The position numbers and the translations under genes are program-made. From assembly GCA_001972305.1 (NCBI GenBank), contig BDDD01002854.1:1-64000 (forward strand): a stretch of DNA of 64,000 nt, in the 5' to 3' direction. Within the stretch, counting starts at the first letter, position 1. Each line of letters begins with the position of its first letter. Positions 53,825-64,000 of this stretch are shown in pieces. Source of the stretch: Cephalotus follicularis (taxonomy: Eukaryota; Streptophyta; Magnoliopsida; Oxalidales; Cephalotaceae). The notes under the pieces were generated by a model that saw nothing but the letters and a program-made list of their open reading frames with translations, ran no database searches and was not told where the DNA came from.

Positions 53825-54374
53825 CAAGTGCGGGCAACGCTCTCGGATATCCTCCTCACGTTCCCAAGTTGCTTCATCCGGTCGGTGGAACTGCCATTGA
53901 ACCTTGACCATGGAGATGGCTCGGTTCCTCAAAATTTGCGACTTCTAATCTAGAATCCGTACAGGCAACTCTTCACAAGATAGGTCGTCTTGTACCGGAA
54001 CAACATCATAATTCAGGACATGTGACGGGTCCGGGATATATCTCCTCAGCATATGATACATGAAAGACGTCGTGCACGTTTGACAGTGCTGGAGGTAAGG
54101 CAAGCTGATAGGCTACCTCCTCAACTCTCTCCAAAATCTCGAAAGGACCCATGTAGCGAGGAGCTAATTTGCCCTTTTTCCCAAACCTTTGTACGCCCTT
54201 CCATGGTGAGACCTTTAAGAACACATGATCGCCCACACTGAAGGTCAAAGGCCTCCCCTTGACACTGTCCGCATAGCTCTTCTGCCGGCTCTGAGCAGCA
54301 AGCAGCTTCTTTTTTATCATCCTGATCTTTTCTGAAGTTTCCTCCACTAACTCAGTCCCGAGTAAAGGTCTCTT
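53825..54374 (-). pseudogene. Integrase C-terminus and chromodomain, element B (stop, frameshift)
   Basis: Same frame as the long pol ORF, after a stop at about 54373. Reads EETSEKIRMIKKKLLAAQ, SVGDHVFLKVSPWKGVQRFG, GKLAPRYMGPFEILERVEEV and VHDVFHVS, then a one-base shift near 54050. The chromodomain continues in the new frame (QLLRNRAISM-like, VQWQFHRPDEATWERE, a TAG for Trp in the ILDW motif) to HLF and the natural end at about 53825. Confidence 0.87.
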
Positions 54375-56594
54375 CTAGACCTCATCCAAACATACAGGAG
54401 ATCTGCACTTCCTCCCATACAGTGCTTCAAACGGTGCCATGCCGATACTGGAATGATAGCTGTTATTATAAGAGAACTCTATTAAAGGAATGTGATCCTC
54501 CCATGTACCAGCAAAATCAATAATGCAAGCCCGTAGCATATCCTCCAAGGTCTGGATGGTACGCTCAGACTGCCCATCGGTCTGAGGGTGGAAGGCAGTA
54601 CTCAGGCTTAGTTTCGTCCTGTTGAACGGAGACCACTCTTGGAAGTCTTCTAACATCTTCCATTGTGACACCATCGCACTGGCAACCATAGCCTTGCAGC
54701 TCAAGGCATCAATGACTACATTCGCTTTCCCCGGGTGGTACTGAGCACTGCAATCATAATCATTAAAGAATTCTACCCACCTGAGTTGCCTCATGTTCAG
54801 TGTGTCCTGACAAAACAAGTACCTCAAACTCTTATGATCGGTAAAGATCTCAAACTGCGCCCCATAAAGATAGTGCCTCCACTTCTCAAGGGAGAAGATA
54901 ATAGCTGCAAGTTCGAGGCCATGAGTTGGGTAGTTTTCTTCATACGGATTTAGCTTCCTCGAGGCATATGCAATAACTCTGCCCCGCTGCATCAATACAC
55001 AGCCCAAACCCTTACCTGATGCATCACTGTAGACCGCAAAGCCCTCATTACCATCAGGTAATGCCAAGACAAGAGCGGAAACTAACCAATCCTTCAGTTC
55101 ACAGAAGCTAGCTTCACAGTCTTCGTCCCAGACAAAAGGGGTCTTCTTCTGGGTCAGTCTAGTCAAGGGCTCGGCTATCCTTGAAAAGTTCTGGATAAAC
55201 CTCCTGTAATACCCCGCCAATCCAAGGAAACTACACACCTCCGTCACGTTCTTCGGTTGTGGCCAGTCTCGTACCACTTCAGTCTTTGACGGATCCACCA
55301 TCAAGCCTTCCCCAGATACGATGTGACCGAGAAAGATCACATGATCAAGCCAGAACTCACACTTGCCGAACTTGGCGTACAACCGATGTTCTTTGATCAC
55401 TGGCAATACTAGCCTCAGATGATGAGCGTGCTCCTCCTCACTCCTCGAATATACCAGTATGTCATCGATAAATACCACAACAAACTGGTCTAGGTATGGT
55501 CGGAATACGTCATTCATCAATGACATAAAAGCTGCCAGTGCATTGGTAACACCGAACGGCATCACCAAGAACTCATAGTGGCCATACCGTGTCCGGAAGG
55601 CAGTCTTCTCAATGTCTCCTTCCCTTACTCTCAGTTGGTGATAACTTGACCTCAAGTCGAGCTTGGAAAACACCCTTGATCCTTGCAACTGGTCAAACAA
55701 ATCCTCAATGTGGGGTAAAGGATACTTGTCCTTGATGGTTGCCTTGTTCAAAATTCTGTAGTCGATGCAGAGCCTCATCAACCCATCCTTCTTCTTGACA
55801 AACAGTATAGGCGCACCCCACGGAGAAACACTAGGTCCCTTATCGATCAGATCTTGCAACTGCAATTTCAGTTCCATCAATTCTACAGGGGCCATTCTAT
55901 ATGGTGCTTTAGAAATAGGAGTTGTACCTGGTATAAGATCGATAACAAACTCCATATTTCTCTTCGGTGGCAAAGATCCCAATTCATCAGGAAATACATC
56001 TGGAAATTCGCACACAACTGGAATTTCCTCCAAGCTCAAGCCTTTCTCTTTCCTTCGATCAATCACATATGCCAGATATCCCTCACATCCCTTCTCTAGG
56101 TATCTCGATGCTCGAATAAAGGATATGATCGGTGTCGAGAACCCTTTGTCTCCCTGGAACTGAAAACTCGTTCCATCAGGTAGACAAAAATCCACAGTTT
56201 TATTGTAGCAATCCATACGAGCACGGTGTGCTGATAGCCAATCCATCCCCAATATAACATCGAAGTCATGGATAGGCAGCACTATCAAATCTGCATACAA
56301 AGGAATGCCTGCCATAGACATTTCACAGCCTCTATATACCGAGTCAGTATACATAGAAGTCCCAGTCGGTGTACTCACATTAAGTATGTATGACATGCAG
56401 TCAGGGGCGACATCTAGACAAGATGCAAAATGTGCAGATATAAAAGAATGCGATGCTCTAGAATCCATCAATACTCTAGCGGAAAAACCATATATGTACA
56501 GAGTACCTCCAACAACAGAAGTCGACTCTGGAACCTCTGTCTGAGCAAGTACAAAAACTCTACCTTTTGCGATGCCCTTGCCGGTGTCCTTCCT
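54375..56594 (-). pseudogene. Pol of element B: protease, RT, RNase H and a piece of integrase in one open frame
   Basis: 740 codons without a stop. Protease active site reads [12 protein letters not shown]: the Gly of D-S-G is Arg. Then [18 protein letters not shown] and the linker [76 protein letters not shown]. RNase [15 protein letters not shown] and [10 protein letters not shown]. After EWSPFNR the frame jumps to [20 protein letters not shown], keeping the catalytic Glu region but losing the HHCC zinc region and both catalytic Asp residues (about 230 residues against D). The junction is in frame. RT could be functional; protease and integrase cannot. Confidence 0.92.
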
Positions 56595-56597
56595 CTA

Positions 56598-56905
56598 TGA
56601 CGGTCTCGCCGCCGCACCACTACTACTCCCCGGCCCAGTAGGCGCTGTAGCAGAACTCTTCGGGCAGTCCTTCACCGAATGACCAGGTGCCCCGTACCTC
56701 AAGCACCAACCATTGAACCTCCAGCAAACTTTCTGTTGGTGGCATGTACGACCACAATAATAGCAACCTCTGGATCAAGCATTACTCCCCTGGGAGTACC
56801 CTGTGAAGCTGTCTGCTGAGACTTGTTCTTAGACGACTTCGTCGGAGAACCACCATCTTGCCATTTCGACGATGCCGGTCAGGACTGTGTAAAACCCTGT
56901 TTATT
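56598..56905 (-). pseudogene. Gag nucleocapsid region, element B
   Basis: SSKWQDGGSPTKSSKNKSQQ, then, after a frameshift, two knuckles: CYYCGRTCHQQKVC (intact) and CLRYGAPGHSVKDC (second Cys is Tyr). Two stops precede the knuckles, and a TAG at 56595-56597, where relatives have Gln, separates this from the pol frame. Confidence 0.85.
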
Positions 56906-57709
56906 CTGCTATGAGCGAGCTCTCTCCGCCTGGTCTTCACTGGATATTGTCTCCAACAGACTTGCTTTCTGAGCAACCTCCACAAAAGTCCCCAGTTCCA
57001 TAGCTCTAATTCTTGATCGAATATCCGGTCGCAGACCTCTCAGGAATCTCTGAATCTTCTTCTCTTCATCAGCTACCAGATAAGGTGAATGTCTGGCCAG
57101 CTCCATGAACCTTGCCTGATACTCAGCCACAGTCATCTCTCCCTATCGTAACTCCAAGAGCTCCGTCTCTCGTCGCTCTTGCTCAATACGCGGAACATAA
57201 GTCTCGAAGAATTTCGTCTGGAACCTGTCCCAAGTGCTGTCCAGTCTCTGTGATTCCCATTTTGCCTTGACCATCTCCCACCAATGAGTGGCCTCACCCC
57301 ATAGGCGGTATACAGTAAACTTCAGCTTTTCAGTGTCAGTACAGTCCATCACTTCAAAGATTTTCTCCAGGTCCTGCAGCCATCTCTCAGCAATAATAGC
57401 ATCAAGTTCTCCCCGGAAGCTGGGTGGATTTAGCCTCATGAACTTTTCAATGTCCCTTCAAAACTGGTTACCATATTCCCCCGGGCAATAATAGGGAGCT
57501 CTATGTTGCGGCTGAGCTTGCGCGTAGTACTGGCGTATCTCCTCCGCATTAGCCCTATTAAAGGTCATCTGTTGCTGAAAATAGTCTGCAATTCGGGCCA
57601 TCGGATCTCTGACATCTTGAGGGACATTCATTCCATGCGGAACGTTTGCTTCCTCAGGGGCATTAGCTCCAACAGCTCTAGCCCTAGCGCGTGTTCTCCT
57701 TCGGTCCAT
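56906..57709 (-). pseudogene. Gag N-terminus and core, element B
   Basis: Starts MDRRRTRARARAVGANAPEE at the first ATG about 100 bases after the PBS. One frame to 56906 with stops at about 57455 (TGA for Arg) and 57140 (TAG for Gln). The Retrotrans_gag core shows MRLNPPSFRGELDAIIAERW, MDCTDTEKLKFTVYRL, GEATHWWEMVKAKWESQ, MTVAEYQARFMELARHSPY and RFLRGLRPDIRSRI. This is the most complete gag of the A/B family here and defines what A and D have lost. Confidence 0.9.
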
Positions 57710-57805
57710 TGGTTCCTATAAGAAGGATGACGGTCAGTCACGACTTTAGGAAAAAAAGTTATTAATTGCCAAGGAAAGTATCCTAGCTAAGCATATACGG
57801 AATAT

Positions 57806-57818
57806 GCTCTGATACCAT
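57806..57818 (-). other. Primer binding site, initiator Met tRNA, element B
   Basis: ATGGTATCAGAGC on the minus strand, two bases from the 5' LTR end, as in A. Confidence 0.94.
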
Positions 57819-57820
57819 GT

Positions 57821-60391
57821 TGTCACGCCCCCGTTTCGAGAAGACAACATTAAAGCGGTAAAGGCAATTACATTTAAATTCAGCTCATGAAAATACCATA
57901 AAATTTATACTTTTCCAAGGAACATCAGTTGCGGAAGCATACAAATTCATAAGCTGTAAACTCGTAACGTGCATCCCATATTGCACGCTACCCAAAACAA
58001 GTCCGTCATTGTTAAAAGCCCACAAAACGGAGCGTGATCACAGTACAATATTAAATCCCATCATTAACAAAACCATAAGTATAGTACATCAAAAATCCTT
58101 TAACAAAATAGTTTATTGAAACTTAGAAAGTAGAACCAAGAACAATAACAACATAACGACTTGTTTTTCGTCCATGCCAGTCCATTCGGTCCACTGCATC
58201 AATCTGTAAAGTAGGGGGTTAGCCTTTGTCCTCACTCGGCTAAGTTATAAAAGTAGCTCGGGATCAACATTAGATACATGTCATGTAATGTATGCATAAA
58301 TGATGCAGTGCAGGAGATACCAGTTTATATATATGTGAGAAATATATATATTTTAGCGGTACAGTAAAATAACAGTGGGTACATATATAGAAAATATATG
58401 TAAACAATAACAGTACAGTAGTAATCCGGCCAGGATCACATCCACAAGCACAGTAATGTCCGAAAAGGACCAACAGGCAGTACAGTAAGTCCGTAAGAGG
58501 ACCCCAGCAAGCAGGCAGTCTGTGTAACACCGCCAACTCTTGGCCCCATGCTACACTCCCACTCCGGTCCCTACTCCAGGCAACTGAGCGAGGCAACAGT
58601 ACAGTGAGTCACCCAGCCAACTCCTGGCCCCTAGGTCAACCCTACCACTAGTCGGCGCTGGCAGCCTCCGCCATGCAACCAGTGGCTCAAGCACAACCAC
58701 ATAGAAATTCACAGAGCAACCAGTGAATCAAACAGTAAACAGTGCGGTAAACAGTACAGTGGTGATCGTTTGATCGGCAACAGGCAGTTCATTTTAAAAT
58801 ATTTCTAAAAGTAATAAATATTTGAAATCTGTAATTTCAGTACTTTAAATACTTTTGAACAAACCAGTATTGTAAATCATTTACCAGTTCGTTTGAAAAT
58901 ACGTTATTAACCGATACATATTTTCATACTCAAAATAGCACATTCCGATTTCACATGTGCATTTCTAAACATCACAACTTTAGGAATCATAAACGATTTA
59001 CCAACAGTAACCAACCAGGCAGTAAACAGTGTATATGCAATGCATACAAATGCTCTAATGCATCCTAAGCGAAATCGGGATCGTCGCACTTTGTTTTAAG
59101 CAAGAGGGGACCAAACAGCATCTTGGCAGTCGGCTGGATTCTCCACCAGTCGGCTGTTTTGAGAATTCAGTACGTGAGTAGTCGACTTGTTCATCAGGCA
59201 GTCGGCTGTTATCCTTCAACAATCGACTGTCTCGGTTAAGTAGTCGGCTGCCTTCCTTCGATAGTCGACTGTTCTGGGAAACAGTTGCTTGCAATCCGAA
59301 ATACACCACTTAAGTAGATCATTGCAAGCATCCAAAATATATTCTCAAGGCAGAAAATCATCATTCAGTCCTCCACAGTCTCATAGAACACAACAATAGC
59401 ATGCATCTTATCCAACAATCCAATACAAAGATAAAACTCAACATGCATGTACATAAGTTCAAAGATTCTCAACAGTAAACATGGCATGCGTAAAACCAGC
59501 AGTAATCATGGTCATATCAACTGAGCATCGTGGCTTATACTAGCAGACAACCAATCGCATAACATGCAGTAATCTTGAACTCAAAAATACAATCATAACT
59601 TCACGTACCTTTTGATTCCAAGTTAGGAATCTGCAAGTCCACCTCTTTGTGTTCCAACAGTGACGTTTTGGGCTCCCCAGAAGCTCCAACTCCAGTCCAG
59701 TAGCTCGAATTTGTCTCTTCCAAGCTTTCCTTCTTGGTTCAATAGTTGGAAAAATTCCTCTTCCTCTCTTCTCCTCTCAAAACTCAATGTGTTTTCCTTC
59801 TTTGCATGCACTGGACGAGAGAGGTTTGGAGGAGGGAATTTTATGTAGGTGGTTTCCTCTCCCTCTTCTCCAACCCGTTTTTCCCTGGCAGTAATGCTAT
59901 TAGTTCCCTTCTATCACTTGCATGCATACACACATGTCAATCCACCCTTCCCTTCAGTCTCTGCAGGTTCTAGCAGTTATATGCCTGACATACACGTTTC
60001 ATCTATCATCAGATGGCGCCTGCAAGATTCTCTTGTCAGTGGCTCCATGTGATCTGGTCACATGCAATAAAACAGAGCACAAACCAGTCGGCTGTCCACA
60101 CCCAACAGCCGGCTGTTCGCCTGGCAGTTCGTTGCCATATGGCTCGACAATTGGCCAGTCGATTGGTTCATCCCACCAGTCGACTACTCCCATACACAGT
60201 CAACCAGTCAGCTGGTCTACTGTACCAGTCGACTGCTCTTAGTGTACTTACTAAGTAATCACACTTCTAAGTACATAATTGATTTAAAATCAACATAACA
60301 ACCTGGGAAAATTCATCTTTCTCATTAATTCAATGACAAGATTACATTTGAAATTTAAAATTTACAATATGCGAAACTCCCGGGCGTTACA
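57821..60391 (-). repeat. 5' LTR of element B
   Basis: Pairs with 51195-53773; plus-strand ends TGTCACGCCCC and GCGTTACA. Dyad clusters 59124-59274 and 60081-60240. The TATA-like box reads CTACATAAAA on the minus strand near 59838-59848. Confidence 0.93.
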
Positions 60392-60396
60392 TAAGG

Positions 60397-60439
60397 AGGG
60401 GGGAATGTAACAACCCGAACTTATCTATATTGCATTTGT
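60397..60439 (+). mobile_element. PPT end and first 34 bases of the 3' LTR of element C
   Basis: AGGGGGGAA (60397-60405) completes the PPT split by B; the LTR starts TGTAACAACCCG at 60406. It is interrupted at 60440 by solo LTR E and resumes at 63889 or 63894. Confidence 0.85.
60435..60439. repeat. Target site duplication of solo LTR E, left copy
   Basis: TTTGT at 60435-60439 and again at 63889-63893. Confidence 0.85.
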
Positions 60440-63400
60440 TGTGATGACCCGCTCCCGAAAACCCGAGCCGTCACAGAGAACTAGAATGACTTTAACCATG
60501 ACCCATGGCACAAACTAGTCATACGAACTTTTCCTTCCCTCATCTTCTCCTTCATATTTTTTTTTGTTCACAGCACGAGAGCAGAGGACTAGGTGTCCAC
60601 CTGCGCCTCGACTACTCACTGTAGCGGACTGGCGCCACGCGCCAAGGTCTTGCCTACCCTCAGTCTCCATGGCAGAGGACCAGACCTACAACCATATGGA
60701 CATAGTATCCATGCATACATACATACATGATAAGAGAAAGAGAAGAATGAGACAGTCTTTTTTATAGTGGTTCGGCACAGAATATGCCTACGTCCACTTC
60801 CTCAGACATCCCTGAGGTTCCACTAGTATGAAGTTCATTACATACAGGGTTACATAGCTTAGCAAAAAATACAGACAACGAAAGGATAACCCCATCGGCC
60901 ATCCATGGCAGAGAAGCCACACCATACTTCATTCATTCAAGGGAGCTATGCCAAACCAGAACCCACTGCTTAACAAGACCCGGGGAGAGCACTCCAAGGA
61001 TGTATTACGAAGAGGAGCAGGGGACTTCAACGAGAGGAGAGCCTCAACTCACCGTTTCATTAAATCCTCAACACTGTCTTCCAAACACGCACCGTGTCAC
61101 TTAAACCCGAGGAGAGCACCCCCCTGTTCTACACGTGATCACTTCACACCTTGGTCAATGGTCAGGGGAGACACATCCTCCACAGACCTTCTCCTCTGGA
61201 CCCTTGATCACCACCTCTGCAATATGCTAGACCACAATGCCCGACCACAAGTGCTGCAAGGTACCGGACCACAAGCCAGACCACAACCTTTGCAAGGTAC
61301 CAATCAACAAGCTAGACCACAAGCACTGCCTACCCAATCAACAAGCCAGACCACCAGCACTGCCTGCCCAATCAACAAGCCAGGCCACAAGCTCCGCCAG
61401 TACCATATCACAATGCCAGGGGAACCACAACACCACACCACAACAGATCACGATGTCAGGGGAACCACAACGGCAGACCACAACAACGGATCACAATGCC
61501 AGGTACCAGACCGCAAGCACTACCAAGCAACAGGCAACAAGCACTACCTGCCCAAGAGCTCAGCACTTCAAGAGTACGTACCCCTGCAACGTAGATCAGC
61601 AAGTTTGGGATGACTACCTTCAGGCATCATCCACAACAGCAAGATGTAGAATGCCACAACGATTCCACTACCTGCTCGTGGAGAAGCCATGCACACATGC
61701 CTACTACAGAGTACCAAACCATCCACGGAACAACAGCCCATCAATGGATATCAAACCATCCATAGATGCCAACCCACTCCCAGCACCAGACTAGGTAGCC
61801 CGAGGAGATTCACGCCCGAGAAGGCATCTTCAACAAAACACCAGAGAAGCCACATTGCTCGGTCAACGCCCGAGGAGACCACCACACAAGCAATACCCGG
61901 GGAGACCACCACACTAGCAGATGCCCGAGGAGGCTTAACTCATCATGATGTTGGAGAAGCTTTACTTAACACCCAAGAAGCTTTACTCCACAAGACATCC
62001 AGGGAGCTTTAGTCAACACCCGAGAAGACGCCACCTACATCAATGCCCAAGGAGACCACCACACAAGGTAATGCCCAAGGAGACTACCACACCAGCAGAT
62101 GCCTGGGGAGACAACCACACCAGCAACTGCTTGGGGAGACAACCACGCCAGTAACTGCCAGGAAAGACAACCATGTGAGCAACTGCCTGGGGAGACGACC
62201 ACACCAGCAACTGCCTAGGAAGACGACTACACCAGAAACTTCCTGGGAAGACAACCACACCAGCAACTGCCTGGGAAGACAACCACACCAGCAACTGCCT
62301 GGAAAGACAACCACGCCAGCAACTGCCTGGTGAGACAGCCACACCAGCAACTGCCTGGGAAGACATCCATACCAGCAACTGTCTGGGATCAACACAGGCC
62401 TGGGGAGAAACGCCAAGCGTCGAACAACTACCCGAGGTCCCACCAACACTCAAATTATGCTAAGGAGATGAAATCTCACCTTGGCCCAGTACCCAAGGGA
62501 TCCACCAGGGGTCACCCAACAAAACATCTTCAGGGACCGAGTTGATCCGAGGTTGAGAGGATAGGAAAAACTAAGGAAAACTCTTTACTCTCACACTGCC
62601 ATAGCTGGAGCCACCTCAGCAAGCACAAATAACAACTCCGTTGAAGATCCATCAACATGGTCATGGGCTACAAGACTGTACACATCCCTCATATACGCAT
62701 ATAGACACCCACTTCCAGAGCACCGCATGAACATCGATAGAAGGGCTACGCAAGCACTCCTTCCCCGACAATCACACGTTAGCGCACCTCACTACATGAA
62801 CATCGATCGAGGGGCTACGCAAACCCACCCTCATTCGGAAATCACGAGCTCAGCACTACACCAGGTGAACATCGATCGATGAGCTACCTCATCGGCAATC
62901 ATGTAGCGTTAGTTTCATTCCAAGGAACCCGCGAATCACCGCTCAACCACTACCAAGGAGACACTTCAACTGGTGAAAGCTCAAGAAGATGCTTGACATG
63001 CACTGATCACCAAGGGACACCCGACGTGGACTACTCTGCAAGGAAAGCTCAACATGCACTGCTCAGCAAGGGATATACATCATACTGACTCCTCTGCCAG
63101 GACGCACATCGCACCAACTCCCTGACCAGAACACGCGTATTACGTGGCCATAATAGCTATATTCGTCACATAAGATCTGAGGAAGCTCGTCTACCCAGAA
63201 TCTAAATGCTAAACACAACTCACAAACATCTCAACACAAAATGGTTAAGTTAGTATAATCATAAACGAAACCACAGTAAAACGTCACATACTTGGGTTTC
63301 TCAAGACCTCCTACGACGCTTACCAGTTCCTTGGAAACTCCGAATCTCCCCACTGGATTCTTCACATTCCAAGAACTCGAACAGCCCACCTAGAGCTTCA

Positions 63401-63888
63401 GATCTTTCAACCACGTTTGACTACAGAAGAAATGGAGAAGAAGAAAAACAAGACTTGTAGAGGAAATGCTCAGTCACGCCAGAAGTAAGGATCCAACGAA
63501 AGAGGAAGCTTGAACCTCACAGGGAGTACTCACACTCACCCACAAACAGTTCACTCAGTGTCTTCCTTTTCTTCCTTCTTCTTCCTCCTACCTCTCACTA
63601 ACTTCTTTCTTCTTTCTCCCCCTCCCTTCTTTTTGCCCAAGGCGCCAGGTATATCACTTATCACACTGACACACGTCTTTTCACATTGGAAATTGTTAGC
63701 TTCTCTTGTAAGCTTCACATATGGGCTTAGTCAAAATAAATGACTATTCCCAATAATGCCACTTTTGGGCCTTATAATTGCACCAGAGAGGACTTCCAAA
63801 GGGCTTCAAGGAAATAATAAAACCCAAACCAGGCCTTAACGAACAGATGACAAGAGAATCTTCTGCAAAACCGTACCTGGGTATTACG
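60440..63888 (-). mobile_element. Solo LTR E, 3.45 kb
   Basis: Plus-strand start TGTGATGACCCG and end GGTATTACG, flanked by TTTGT. On the minus strand it would start CGTAATACCC, one base away from the usual TGTAATACCC. No coding domains, PBS or PPT. Contains GTGGTTCGGC and CCTACGTCCACTTCCTCAG near 60768-60805, a phrase common in plant LTRs, a 28-bp tandem array (62094-62395), irregular AGACCACAAGC repeats (61230-61560) and three copies of GAACATCGATCGAGGGGC-like text (62728-62890). The long open frames inside it (61000-62450) follow the repeats and show no protein domain. Confidence 0.82.
62094..62395. repeat. 28-bp tandem repeat, about 10 units
   Basis: Units near CAGCAACTGCCTGGGAAGAC plus AACCACAC with an exact 28-base period in the centre and degenerate units on both sides. 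Confidence 0.9.
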
Positions 63889-64000
63889 TTTGTTGTACGC
63901 TCAGTACTTTTCGTACCCTATTTGTATTTGATGGATTATAGTATTTTATACTCATCCTATTTGTTGTTGATATGCATACACATTTTATTTTATTTTATTC
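63889..64000 (+). mobile_element. Continuation of the 3' LTR of element C (runs off the window)
   Basis: After the second TTTGT, TGTACGCTCAGTAC resumes the C LTR interrupted at 60439. The LTR end is outside the window. No gene. Confidence 0.65.

Larger units (their letters stand above)
51195..60391 (-). mobile_element. Element B: Tekay-type Ty3/gypsy chromovirus, integrase-deleted
   Basis: Complete outer structure on the minus strand: LTRs 51195-53773 and 57821-60391 (2.57-2.58 kb), PBS, gag, pol, PPT, and duplication TAAGG. The LTRs differ at about 11 of the first 270 bases by eye, fewer than in A, so B is the younger of the two. Its pol is mostly one open frame, but part of integrase is missing. 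It sits in the PPT of element C. Confidence 0.94.

Noticed and set aside
396-60391. Elements A or B as active autonomous retrotransposons
   Set aside because: Both have target duplications, PBS and PPT, but A lacks gag core and protease and B lacks two integrase catalytic residues and has a mutated protease site.
62094-62395. 28-bp periodic repeats resembling a CRISPR array
   Set aside because: Units are head-to-tail with no unique spacers, and they lie inside a solo LTR of a plant genome. This is a minisatellite.
60948-62453. Several open frames of 100-220 codons on both strands
   Set aside because: They exist because of tandem repeats without stops in solo LTR E. The translations are repetitive, overlap on both strands and match no protein family I know.

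Overview
The window is a block of nested, mostly decayed LTR retrotransposons from a seed-plant nuclear genome, probably a dicot, although the sequence does not fix the species. I see no convincing host gene, rRNA, tRNA or CRISPR array. The plant assignment rests on several things: Ty3/gypsy chromoviruses of the Tekay/Del type (gag with CCHC knuckles, PR-RT-RNase H-INT, C-terminal chromodomain), SIRE/Maximus-like Ty1/copia elements carrying an env-like ORF, initiator-Met-tRNA primer binding sites, and 2-3.5 kb LTRs of the TGTAACxxCCC...GGGGTGTGACA kind.

Layout. 13-395 plus 9239-11687 is one solo LTR (family F), split by a complete minus-strand chromovirus A (396-9238, 5-bp target duplication GTTCA). 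11688-13859 holds microsatellites and unresolved LTR-like debris. 13860-18514 is a composite remnant J: an LTR start, an integrase tail with chromodomain, and a different LTR. 18515-21445 is a mosaic of LTR fragments with a SIRE-like LTR end, PBS and gag start. 21446-28068 is plus-strand chromovirus D, from the gag end to its 3' LTR. 28069-38928 is plus-strand chromovirus H, whose 5' LTR is truncated by D and interrupted by solo LTR I (28564-30811, duplication TGAAC). 38929-47426 contains three SIRE-like pieces (M, L, K2) with env-like genes. 47427-51194 is plus-strand chromovirus C. It continues at 60392-60439 and 63889-64000, because element B (51195-60391, minus, duplication TAAGG) landed in its polypurine tract and solo LTR E (60440-63888, duplication TTTGT) landed 34 bp into its 3' LTR.

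None of the elements looks autonomous. A lost the gag core and protease. B has a nearly uninterrupted pol frame but a clean integrase deletion and an altered protease site. C lost RT and RNase H. L lost most of INT, RT and RNase H. Many in-frame stops are TAG or TAA where relatives have CAG or CAA, as expected from deamination of methylated cytosine.

The most unusual signal is in the LTRs. Several chromovirus LTRs carry two clusters of short near-palindromic repeats, one upstream of the TATA box and one downstream. All are built on a TCGA core, but the arms differ by family (CAG/CTG or GCG/CGC) and dyad symmetry is kept. Related TCGA-core repeats also occur in the copia LTRs. The other LTR families carry private tandem minisatellites instead.
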